Shown here piece after piece: positions 1 through 5,266 of a stretch of DNA of 6,798 nt. A program made the translations under genes and the position numbers. The notes below the pieces were generated by a model. It searched no databases and had not been told where the DNA came from. It saw nothing but the letters and a program-made list of their open reading frames with translations. This DNA comes from Tissierellia bacterium (lineage in GTDB: Bacteria; Bacillota; Clostridia; Tissierellales; Tepidimicrobiaceae), in contig JAAZMG010000052.1 of assembly GCA_012798935.1 (NCBI GenBank), forward strand, positions 1 through 6,798, given 5' to 3'. Position 1 is the first letter of the stretch. Each line of letters starts with the position of its first letter.

Positions 1-1
1 A

Positions 2-40
2 TAAAAGGTACCCGGTATAACTCGACTTTTGTCGAATAAT
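2..40 (+). repeat. Leader repeat, copy 1 (GTACCCGGTAC dyad plus TTTGTCGAATAAT)
   Basis: This 39-base block lies directly upstream of the nuclease ribosome binding site. It recurs at 899-937 with about four substitutions and no gaps. It contains the dyad GTACC-C-GGT(A) at 8-17 (the last base differs from the perfect GTACCCGGTAC of the other copies) and ends in TTTGTCGAATAAT. The core AAAGGTACCCGGTA occurs a third time at 6467. The window starts here, so the left boundary of the repeat is unknown. It may be a mobile-element end, a structured 5' leader or a protein binding site; the sequence does not decide. Confidence 0.75.
28..37 (+). promoter_or_regulatory. Possible Spo0A (0A) box in the leader
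   Basis: TTTGTCGAAT contains the 0A-box core TGTCGAA and is kept in the second leader copy at 925-934. It abuts the ribosome binding site of the nuclease gene, so bound Spo0A would be expected to block rather than activate. A seven-base core arises by chance in AT-rich DNA, and both copies share descent, so conservation is weak support. Confidence 0.22.
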
Positions 41-52
41 AAGGAGGTTATG

Positions 53-805
53 ATGAAAAATAAATTTGAAAAATGGATGAGAGATGTAGAAAACAAATCC
101 CCAAATACAGCTTATCAGTATGCTCGTTCAATTGATAGAATTTCTGAACATTATTGTGAAAATACAGGTAAAAGCTTAGATATATACACTGAATCAAATT
201 TAGCTTTACTAAAAAATCTGGAGTATGAGTATGGATTAAGTGGAAGATATTGTGACTTTGGTAATTATGGAAATGGAACTATAAGAAATGCTATAGCAAC
301 ATATATTAGGTTTTTAGAATATATGAAAGTAGGACAAGAACTAGAAGACTCTGAATTGGAATATTTTACAGAAGGTAAAATTATGGACAATAATTCCGAA
401 GATAATATAGTATCTAATAATTATAATTTCACATATGAAAGGGACTTAAAAAACTCATTAATATATCAGGTAGAAGAATTATTTCCAGGCTATAAAATAT
501 TCGGAAGTCATCAGGAAGGAATAGAATATAATATAAAGGGGAAAAGAATAGATTTATTACTGGAGAATTTAGAAGAGAATATTTTATTAGCGATAGAATT
601 AAAAGCTGGAACAGCAGACTATAGGGTTTTTGGGCAGATATCTATGTATTTAGGTTTACTATCAAAGAGGTTTCCAGATAGGGAGATTAGAGGATTGATA
701 ATAGCAGGAGAAATAGATGAAACATTGAAAGATGCATGTTTAACCAATGATAAAATAGAATTAAAAATATATAAGATGAGATTAATTTTAGAAAATATTC
801 GCTAG
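53..805 (+). CDS. PD-(D/E)XK endonuclease with NucS/DUF91-like C-terminal domain
   Basis: I infer a solitary restriction-like endonuclease. Residues ~1-95 are a helical region with a T-x-x-x-Y pattern and a Y-G-N-G-T...A-T-Y-I-R-F-L-E segment. This resembles the SAM-like N-terminal domains found ahead of many HNH, Mrr-like and PD-(D/E)XK restriction proteins. Residues ~125-250 resemble the NucS/DUF91 nuclease fold: a Glu-bearing helix (F-T-Y-E-R-D-L), G-K-R-I-D with D167, then I-E-L-K giving E182 and K184, and Q195 in a Q-I-x-x-Y helix. Together these form an intact D...ExK-Q site. The chosen ATG at 53 has AAGGAGG at 41-47 with five-base spacing. ATG at 50 is too close to that site, and the in-frame TTG at 29 lies inside the leader repeat. 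No partner gene is adjacent; the next gene is the broken ydbC. Substrate and specificity are unknown. Confidence 0.75.
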   Translation: MKNKFEKWMRDVENKSPNTAYQYARSIDRISEHYCENTGKSLDIYTESNLALLKNLEYEYGLSGRYCDFGNYGNGTIRNAIATYIRFLEYMKVGQELEDSELEYFTEGKIMDNNSEDNIVSNNYNFTYERDLKNSLIYQVEELFPGYKIFGSHQEGIEYNIKGKRIDLLLENLEENILLAIELKAGTADYRVFGQISMYLGLLSKRFPDREIRGLIIAGEIDETLKDACLTNDKIELKIYKMRLILENIR

Positions 806-898
806 AAGGGCACCCTAAAATAAAGGACAATAAAAGGAGGTAAAAAAATGTCAAATTTTCAATACGAAATCACAGAACATATAGACACCATCTCTGAG

Positions 899-937
899 TA
901 AAAGGTACCCGGTACAACCCGATCTTTGTCGAATAAT
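899..937 (+). repeat. Leader repeat, copy 2, inside ydbC
   Basis: This is the gapless copy of the leader at 2-40, with roughly four differences. It begins exactly where ydbC loses its reading frame and carries the perfect dyad GTACC-C-GGTAC at 905-915. It is followed not by a ribosome binding site and start, as at copy 1, but by an internal fragment of the nuclease gene. Confidence 0.8.
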
Positions 938-940
938 TAT

Positions 941-1024
941 TTCGGAAGTCATCAGGAAGGAATAGAATATAGCATAAAGGGGAAAAGAATAGATTTATTA
1001 CTGGGGAATTTAGAAAAGAACATT
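941..1024 (+). pseudogene. Internal fragment of the upstream PD-(D/E)XK nuclease gene
   Basis: These 84 bases match 500-583 of the nuclease gene with about five substitutions and no gaps. They cover codons 150 to ~177, including the G-K-R-I-D strand with the first catalytic Asp. The fragment ends just before the E-x-K strand, so it cannot be active. It is joined to leader copy 2, with the 459 bases that separate the two in the intact copy missing. The frame from the leader TTG at 926 stays open through the junction to a stop at 1043-1045, but I see no sign that it is translated. Confidence 0.85.
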
Positions 1025-1173
1025 AAGGCTGGACCAAAGAAGTAAATTTAATTAGCTGGAACAATAGAGAGCCAAAATATGACCTAAGAGATTAGGCACT
1101 TAAACATTTAAAATATTATAGATAGAATAATGGGTTTAAACATAAATGTAAAAAAGTTTATTCGTTAATGCTG

Positions 1174-1191
1174 TTTGTAGAATGATATAAT
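1174..1191 (+). promoter_or_regulatory. Probable promoter for mntA-hepT (extended -10)
   Basis: TTTGTAGA at 1174-1181 is followed four bases later by TATAAT at 1186-1191, and the TG one base before it makes an extended -10 (TGATATAAT). No good -35 is seen at 16-18 bases. The same TTTGTAGA-N4-TATAAT arrangement is found before the next two modules, at 2205 and 3110. The TATAAT lies about 74 bases before the mntA start. Confidence 0.5.
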
Positions 1192-1210
1192 AACATTCAT
1201 TGGAGTTTAA

Positions 1211-1219
1211 TGATATAAT
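1211..1219 (+). promoter_or_regulatory. Second extended -10 element upstream of mntA
   Basis: TGATATAAT recurs here as part of a 12-base direct repeat (AATGATATAATA at 1181-1192 and 1209-1220, 28 bases apart). It could be a second tandem start site for the toxin-antitoxin operon or a duplicated operator. No convincing -35 is present. The mntA ATG is 46 bases further on. Confidence 0.4.
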
Positions 1220-1264
1220 ATATAGGATAGTGTAGGTATTTTATCAATTGTCTGAGGTGGTTAT

Positions 1265-1675
1265 ATGTTTTTATCTAAAGATAAGAAAAAAATAATAGTA
1301 GATTTTATTATAAAAAGATTCAATCCTAAATTCATTTATCTTTTTGGTTCTTATGCTAGTGAAGAAGCTAGGGAAGATAGTGATATTGATATAGGCATAT
1401 ATATTGACAAGGAAATAACTCCCTATGAGCTATTTATTGCTGCTGGGAAACTTTCTATGAAATTAAAAAAGGATGTAGAAATAATAAATTTAAAGGATAT
1501 ATCTACAGTATTTGCGGCCCAAATAGTAAGTACTAAAGATATATTATATACTAAAGATGAAAATTTTAGAGTAAGCTATGATATAAGAGTACTTAAGGAT
1601 TATATAAAGCTTAATGAGGAAAGGCGCTTAATATTAGATACAATTAGAGAGGATGGAAGAATATATGGCAAATGA
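1265..1675 (+). CDS. mntA: MntA-type antitoxin, minimal nucleotidyltransferase
   Basis: This is the likely antitoxin of a type VII pair. In characterised systems MntA transfers AMP from ATP onto a tyrosine of HepT and so inactivates the toxin. The 136-residue length is normal for the family. The signature G-S-x10-D-x-D is intact: G28, S29, D40 and D42 on the F-G-S-Y-A...D-S-D-I-D segment. A third acidic position falls in K-K-D-V-E-I-I-N-L (D70 or E72). The last ~35 residues are helical and charged. The start has GAGGTGG at 1254-1260, four bases upstream. The end overlaps the start of hepT, which fits translational coupling and cytoplasmic co-production. Confidence 0.88.
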   Translation: MFLSKDKKKIIVDFIIKRFNPKFIYLFGSYASEEAREDSDIDIGIYIDKEITPYELFIAAGKLSMKLKKDVEIINLKDISTVFAAQIVSTKDILYTKDENFRVSYDIRVLKDYIKLNEERRLILDTIREDGRIYGK

Positions 1676-2063
1676 TATATTGCTCAACAAGATAAGTATT
1701 ATTGAACGGTGTATTAACAGGGTTGATGAAGTATATGCCAATAACCCTGAAAATTTACGAAATTATACAAAACAAGATTCAATAATACTTAATATACAAA
1801 GAGCCATAGAAGCTACTATTGATATAGCCATGTATCTGGTATCAGAGGGGAAACTTGGATTGCCGCAAAGTAGCAGAGATGCTTTTGAACTTCTTTACGA
1901 AAATGGTAAAATAGATAGAGATATGCTTATTAAAGTTAATTCTATGATTGGGTTTAGAAACATTGCTGTACATAATTATCAAAAGATAAACTTAAATATA
2001 TTGCAGAATATAATAGAAAATAATTTAAAAGATTTTAATGAATTTGTAGATAATATAATATAA
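1665..2063 (+). CDS. hepT: HepT-type toxin, HEPN-domain RNase (DUF86)
   Basis: This is the probable ribonuclease toxin partner of the upstream nucleotidyltransferase. The all-helical HEPN protein ends with the catalytic R-x4-H-x-Y motif: R98, H103 and Y105 in R-N-I-A-V-H-N-Y. The Tyr is the residue AMPylated by MntA in the studied Shewanella pair. The N-terminus, N-x-I-L-L-N-K-I-x-x-I-E-R-C, is typical of the family and favours the ATG at 1665. That start is preceded by GGAAGA at five-base spacing and gives a 132-residue protein. An upstream ATG at 1653 would add MEEY, but its only good ribosome binding site touches the start codon. It overlaps mntA by 11 bases. All key residues are present, so the pair looks functional. 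Confidence 0.88.
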   Translation: MANDILLNKISIIERCINRVDEVYANNPENLRNYTKQDSIILNIQRAIEATIDIAMYLVSEGKLGLPQSSRDAFELLYENGKIDRDMLIKVNSMIGFRNIAVHNYQKINLNILQNIIENNLKDFNEFVDNII

Positions 2064-2110
2064 GAAATTCCTTGTTTAACAAGTAGGGAATAAACTTAAA
2101 ATTATAAATA

Positions 2111-2154
2111 AAAAAGCTGTCCTGGAACAATAAAGTTTTCTAGGACAGCTTTTT
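2111..2154 (+). terminator. Strong intrinsic terminator after hepT
   Basis: The arms at 2111-2127 and 2138-2154 pair over 17 bases, including A-runs and T-runs (AAAAAGCTGTCCT against AGGACAGCTTTTT). The loop is CAATAAAGTT. Because it is flanked by A5 and T5, it could end transcripts on either strand. It forms the first part of the 112-base repeat. Confidence 0.85.
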
Positions 2155-2204
2155 GTGTTAGTCATACCATTTATGGCATATACAAAAGAAGGAAAAGGGA
2201 AAGA

Positions 2205-2222
2205 TTTGTAGAAGTATATAAT
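2205..2222 (+). promoter_or_regulatory. Probable promoter of the small-protein/retropepsin cassette
   Basis: TTTGTAGA at 2205-2212, four bases, then TATAAT at 2217-2222. The spacing is identical to the motifs at 1174 and 3110. No recognisable -35 is seen, as GGAAAAGGGAA occupies that region. It would give a 5' leader of about 110 bases before the first gene. Confidence 0.4.
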
Positions 2223-2337
2223 TACGAAGGTTACTAAGTTTGGGATAAGGGGTATATTAAATAATATGAATTTGTAGACAATAGCAGAAGGAATGAAGAT
2301 TTGGGAAATATTATAAAAAGAAAGGGGATTATTTAAA

Positions 2338-2583
2338 ATGAAATGGAAGGAAGTAAGAAAGATATACCCAAATAAATTTGTTAAATTACAAATTATAGAA
2401 TACCATATGGAAGGTAATAAAAAGTATGTAGATGATATGGCTATTATTAAGGTCATAGACGATAATAAAGAAGCAACAAAAGAGTTGGTAGAGTCTGGTG
2501 AAGATATAATAGTATATCATACAGGAAATGAAGAAATCGCTATTGAAGTAAAGGACATAAGGGGATATAGAGGTGCAATATAA
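2338..2583 (+). CDS. 81-residue protein of unknown function, partner of retropepsin gene
   Basis: I do not recognise a named family. The protein is soluble, with no signal peptide or membrane segment. It is rich in Lys, Glu, Asp, Ile and Val and alternates short strand-like blocks (K-F-V-K-L-Q-I-I-E-Y and E-D-I-I-V-Y-H-T) with a helical K-E-A-T-K-E-L-V-E-S-G stretch, which suggests a small alpha/beta domain. The start has AAAGGGG at 2321-2327, ten bases upstream. The stop TAA overlaps the ATG of the protease gene by one base (TAATG), so the two are almost certainly translationally coupled. It might be a substrate, an inhibitor or an antitoxin-like partner of the protease. This is inference from pairing only. 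Confidence 0.75.
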   Translation: MKWKEVRKIYPNKFVKLQIIEYHMEGNKKYVDDMAIIKVIDDNKEATKELVESGEDIIVYHTGNEEIAIEVKDIRGYRGAI

Positions 2584-2960
2584 TGAAACTTGAATATAGA
2601 AATGGTTTACTATTTACTTCTATAGAGATTAAACATAGAAAAAAATCAAAAATTATTGATAATATTGTTATTGACACAGGGGCTGCAGAAACTATTATTT
2701 CACCAGATGCAGTATATGATATAGGTATTTATGCTGAACAAAATGATCGGCTTGTTCAATATTATGGTGTTGGTGGTAGTACACACAATGCATTTGTAAA
2801 GAATATTGATCAAATAAAAGTGGATGTTATAAATGTTAAAAATGTGAGCATAGATTTTGGAATAATTGATACTAAAGGCAATATAAATGGGTTGATTGGA
2901 CTGGACATTTTAATGAAAATTGGTGCAATTATAAATTTGAAAAATCTAACTATAAGTTGA
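2583..2960 (+). CDS. Retropepsin-like (clan AA) aspartic protease, single-lobe
   Basis: This is a single-domain aspartic protease of the retroviral type, expected to act as a homodimer with one catalytic Asp per subunit. The catalytic motif is V-I-D-T-G-A with D31. The flap-like turn Y-G-V-G-G is at 61-65, and the closing G-L-I-G-L-D-I-L is at 103-110, which matches the hydrophobic-hydrophobic-Gly loop of retropepsins. At 125 residues it has the length of one lobe, with no transmembrane segment or signal peptide, so it should be cytoplasmic. AGAGGTG at 2569-2575 lies seven bases before the ATG, within the upstream gene. It forms a two-gene unit with the 81-residue protein, closed by the terminator at 3016. 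Its target is unknown. Catalytic residues are intact. Confidence 0.85.
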   Translation: MKLEYRNGLLFTSIEIKHRKKSKIIDNIVIDTGAAETIISPDAVYDIGIYAEQNDRLVQYYGVGGSTHNAFVKNIDQIKVDVINVKNVSIDFGIIDTKGNINGLIGLDILMKIGAIINLKNLTIS

Positions 2961-3015
2961 ATATAATTATAAGCTTAGCAAATATAGTTTACTCTACAAA
3001 AATAATAGATGAATG

Positions 3016-3058
3016 AAAAATCTGTCTTAGAACAATAAAGTTTTCTAGGACAGTTTTT
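3016..3058 (+). terminator. Intrinsic terminator after the retropepsin gene
   Basis: The arms CTGTCTTAGAA (3022-3032) and TTCTAGGACAG (3043-3053) pair over 11 bases, with one G-T pair, around the loop CAATAAAGTT. They are flanked by A5 and a run of six T. The fold is the same as at 2111 with a slightly weaker stem, a T-T mismatch replacing the G-C pair at the base. Confidence 0.8.
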
Positions 3059-3109
3059 TAATTTAAGCTAACCATTTATGGTGCAGTCAAAAGCAGGAAA
3101 AGGGAAGGA

Positions 3110-3127
3110 TTTGTAGAATAGTATAAT
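3110..3127 (+). promoter_or_regulatory. Probable promoter of mcrB-mcrC
   Basis: TTTGTAGA at 3110-3117 and TATAAT at 3122-3127, separated by four bases as at 1174 and 2205. The mcrB ATG follows 45 bases after the TATAAT, a normal leader length. No clear -35 is visible. Confidence 0.5.
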
Positions 3128-3172
3128 ATAGATATAAATACAATTCACTTAGACTATAAAGGGGGCTATACT

Positions 3173-5254
3173 ATGGAGAATATCATTAAAGAACTATCAA
3201 AAAAAGAAGAACTTATACCAGATAAACATGATGGCAGCTATGAATTAGTAAAAGAAACTGTAAGGGCATTATCCACCATATATGAAGAGAATTTAAGTAT
3301 AGAAGATTTAAATTTATTGTATTTTTCAACTGTAGGGACTTTTAGCAGAACTTTTCCCCATAAAATTACTTGCATTAATAGAAGTAATTTAAGTGATGAG
3401 GAAAAAGAAAGGCTTAAAAAGCTATTAAAAGAAATAAGAGAAAAAGCAAATAACGGTGCCTATGATAATCATGGACAATCAGATACCATTGGCATGTTTG
3501 GTACTGGAATAGGAACGTTAAGGGTAAATAAAGAAGGTATAAAAAGATTTATTAAACTGTGTACGGAAATTGTAGATATGGATGATGAGAATGCTATACT
3601 AGACCTTGCTGAAGAGACATTAAAGTATGATATAAAAGGATTAGGAATAGCCTCTGTTAGTCAGATACTTCATTGTATAAAACCTTATGTATTTCCTATT
3701 TTAAATGATGGTGGAAGTGCAGGAATACAAGCATTTAAAACAATGGGGCTAAATCTTATTAAACCTAAAGATATTACTCATTATGTTGAAAATACTAGAA
3801 TAATTAAAAAGTTTAGAGATGAAAATTTCAAATTCAAAAATTATAGGATTATTGATATGTTCTTCTGGGATTATGTGCCCATAGACAACTGCAATTATTG
3901 GTTATTTAATGTATATTTTAAAAATGGCACTAAGGTTTGGGATTATTGTAAAGATAATAATTGTTTTGCTATGCAATATGAACGTGGAACACAAGATAAT
4001 GCATCTGTAACAAGAAACCTGGAAATAGCAAAGCAAGTTAAAGTAGGAGATTATTGCATTGCTTATACTGGACAAAAGAGTATTGTTGGTATTGGAAAGG
4101 TAACTAGAGAATTTTATGAAGAAAACAATAAGGAACAATTTATATTTCATGATGAACCTTGGGCACAAAGAATAGGAGTAAATTGGGAGCTAGTTTCTCA
4201 TACACCTGTAGAAATAAAAAATTTTGTAAAAACCTTTGATATAGAAAATCAAGTGGATTTATCTTCCTATGCTATTAATAAGACGACAAAAAAAGGATAT
4301 GAATATGCAGAAAATATCTTAAATACAGAGATAGATAGGGAAAAAGATGATGGTAGAGTAATAAGCAAAGTAGTTCATGGAAATGAACCTTATTCTAAAG
4401 ATAAATTTTTAGAAGAAGTCTTTGTAAATGATGAAAAATATAATGAAATAATTTATAGCTTGAAGACTAAGAAAAACATTATATTTCAAGGTCCCCCAGG
4501 CGTAGGGAAAACTTTTGTTGCAAAAAGAATAGCTTATGCAATGATGGGTTCAAAAGATAATGACAAAATAGAAATGGTTCAGTTCCATCAAAGTTATTCT
4601 TATGAAGACTTCATTCAAGGATTTAGGCCTACAGAAGATGGAACATTCGAATTAAAAAATGGGATATTTTATAATTTTTGCATGAAAGCTAAAGATAATC
4701 CAAGTAATGATTATTTCTTTATAATAGATGAAATTAATAGAGGCAATTTAAGTAAAATATTTGGTGAACTTATGATGCTTATAGAATCAGATAAAAGAGG
4801 AGAAGAATTTGAAATAGCACTGACCTATTCAGAAAATGAAAAGTTTTATGTTCCAGAAAATATATACATAATTGGAACTATGAATACAGCAGACAGATCC
4901 TTAGCAATGGTTGATTATGCTTTAAGAAGAAGATTTAGATTTATAAACGTTGAGCCAGCTTTCAATTCAGAAAAGTTTATCTCTCATTTAAAGAAAAACA
5001 ATATAGATGAGCATATTATAGAAAAAGTCATTAATAGAATGAATAGATTGAATAGCAAAATAAAAGATGATACAAGAGATTTAGGAAAAGGCTATGAAAT
5101 TGGACATAGTTATTTTTGTACTAAGCCTCTATTAGAAGAAAACTCAGAGGACTGGTACAAGAGAATAGTATATTTAGAAATAAAACCTTTACTATATGAA
5201 TATTGGTTTGACAATGAAGAAACTGCAAAAATAGAAGTAGAAAATTTATTATAA
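3173..5254 (+). CDS. mcrB: McrB-like AAA+ GTPase subunit with EVE-like domain
   Basis: This is the motor and recognition subunit of a type IV, McrBC-type restriction system, which cuts foreign DNA carrying modified bases. Residues ~1-235 are a helical region of unassigned family, with an HhH-like stretch near 154-180 (K-G-L-G-I-A-S...F-P-I-L-N-D). Residues ~240-385 resemble an EVE/PUA-like domain (Y-W-L-F-N, V-G-D-Y-C-I-A-Y, I-V-G-I-G-K-V), a reader of modified cytosine in other nucleases. Residues ~415-690 are the AAA+ module: Walker A G-P-P-G-V-G-K-T at 440-447, Walker B I-D-E-I-N-R-G with D519 and E520, the McrB signature M-N-T-A-D-R-S at 570-576, and A-L-R-R-R-F at 583-588. At 693 residues it is longer than E. 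coli McrB because of the front domains. AAAGGGGG at 3158-3165 is seven bases before the ATG. It probably hydrolyses GTP, and mcrC follows at once. Confidence 0.88.
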   Translation: MENIIKELSKKEELIPDKHDGSYELVKETVRALSTIYEENLSIEDLNLLYFSTVGTFSRTFPHKITCINRSNLSDEEKERLKKLLKEIREKANNGAYDNHGQSDTIGMFGTGIGTLRVNKEGIKRFIKLCTEIVDMDDENAILDLAEETLKYDIKGLGIASVSQILHCIKPYVFPILNDGGSAGIQAFKTMGLNLIKPKDITHYVENTRIIKKFRDENFKFKNYRIIDMFFWDYVPIDNCNYWLFNVYFKNGTKVWDYCKDNNCFAMQYERGTQDNASVTRNLEIAKQVKVGDYCIAYTGQKSIVGIGKVTREFYEENNKEQFIFHDEPWAQRIGVNWELVSHTPVEIKNFVKTFDIENQVDLSSYAINKTTKKGYEYAENILNTEIDREKDDGRVISKVVHGNEPYSKDKFLEEVFVNDEKYNEIIYSLKTKKNIIFQGPPGVGKTFVAKRIAYAMMGSKDNDKIEMVQFHQSYSYEDFIQGFRPTEDGTFELKNGIFYNFCMKAKDNPSNDYFFIIDEINRGNLSKIFGELMMLIESDKRGEEFEIALTYSENEKFYVPENIYIIGTMNTADRSLAMVDYALRRRFRFINVEPAFNSEKFISHLKKNNIDEHIIEKVINRMNRLNSKIKDDTRDLGKGYEIGHSYFCTKPLLEENSEDWYKRIVYLEIKPLLYEYWFDNEETAKIEVENLL

Positions 5255-5266
5255 GAAGTGATGAAT

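Larger units (their letters stand above)
848..1113 (+). pseudogene. ydbC: Broken ydbC (PC4-like transcription cofactor family), split by insertion
   Basis: The gene keeps a perfect start: AAAGGAGG at 833-840 and ATG at 848. It encodes MSNFQYEITEHIDTISE before stopping at 899-901. The reading resumes at 1027 as GWTKEVNLISW, followed by NNREPKYDLRD, up to a TAG at 1093. From memory of the YdbC family, these two pieces are the N-terminal strand and the central W-T-K-E-x-N-x-x-S-W-N core of a ~70-75 residue single-stranded nucleic acid binding protein related to eukaryotic PC4. The TAG stands where a conserved Trp (TGG) is expected. The next codons (A-L-K-H-x-K) look like decayed A-P-E-H-E-K, and the C-terminus is lost. 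About 125 bases of foreign sequence (902-1026) separate the halves. The gene is not functional. The family assignment rests on recalled consensus, but the match on both sides of the insert is convincing. Confidence 0.75.
2111..2222 (+). repeat. 112-base intergenic direct repeat, copy A (terminator to promoter)
   Basis: This copy aligns without a gap to 3016-3127 with about 21 differences (roughly 81% identity). Best kept are the hairpin loop and right arm, ACCATTTATGG, GGAAAAGGGAARGATTTGTAGAA (R at one position) and the closing TATAAT. The unit starts with a terminator and ends with a promoter-like motif. Between the repeat and the next start (2223-2337) I see no further gene; a partial echo, TTTGTAGA, lies at 2271-2278. 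Confidence 0.85.
3016..3127 (+). repeat. 112-base intergenic direct repeat, copy B (terminator to promoter)
   Basis: This is the second copy of the element at 2111-2222, in the same orientation and 905 bases downstream, with the same length and no gaps. The two copies enclose exactly the 81-residue protein and retropepsin genes. Recombination between them would remove that cassette and leave a single repeat between hepT and mcrB. Confidence 0.85.

Noticed and set aside
29..52. TTG start extending the nuclease by eight residues
   Set aside because: It lies inside the leader repeat and would overlap the AAGGAGG that serves the ATG at 53. No ribosome binding site precedes it.
926..1045. 39-codon frame across leader copy 2 and the nuclease fragment
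   Set aside because: The start would be TTG without a ribosome binding site and the product lacks half the active site; it is better read as debris.
2043..2059. TTTGTAGA followed by TATAAT at the end of hepT
   Set aside because: It encodes the hepT C-terminus (F-V-D-N-I-I) and its spacing is three bases, not four. It sits just before a strong terminator, so it is unlikely to be a promoter, although the resemblance is curious.
2071..2083. Palindrome CTTGTT-T-AACAAG
   Set aside because: The one-base centre makes a poor hairpin, there is no T-run, and the real terminator follows at 2111. It might be an operator, but nothing supports that.
2264..2337. Short frame reading Y-E-F-V-D-N-S-R-R-N-E-D-L-G-N before the 81-residue gene
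   Set aside because: It has no start codon or ribosome binding site and no family resemblance; the shared TTTGTAGA word alone does not make it a gene remnant.
2076..2456. Reverse-strand open frame of 126 codons
   Set aside because: It runs through the terminator and the coding start of the 81-residue gene, has no ribosome binding site, and its Phe/Ile/Leu-rich product is what antisense AT-rich DNA gives.
3902..4168. Reverse-strand open frame of 88 codons
   Set aside because: It lies wholly inside mcrB, in the EVE-like region, and is a shadow of that gene.
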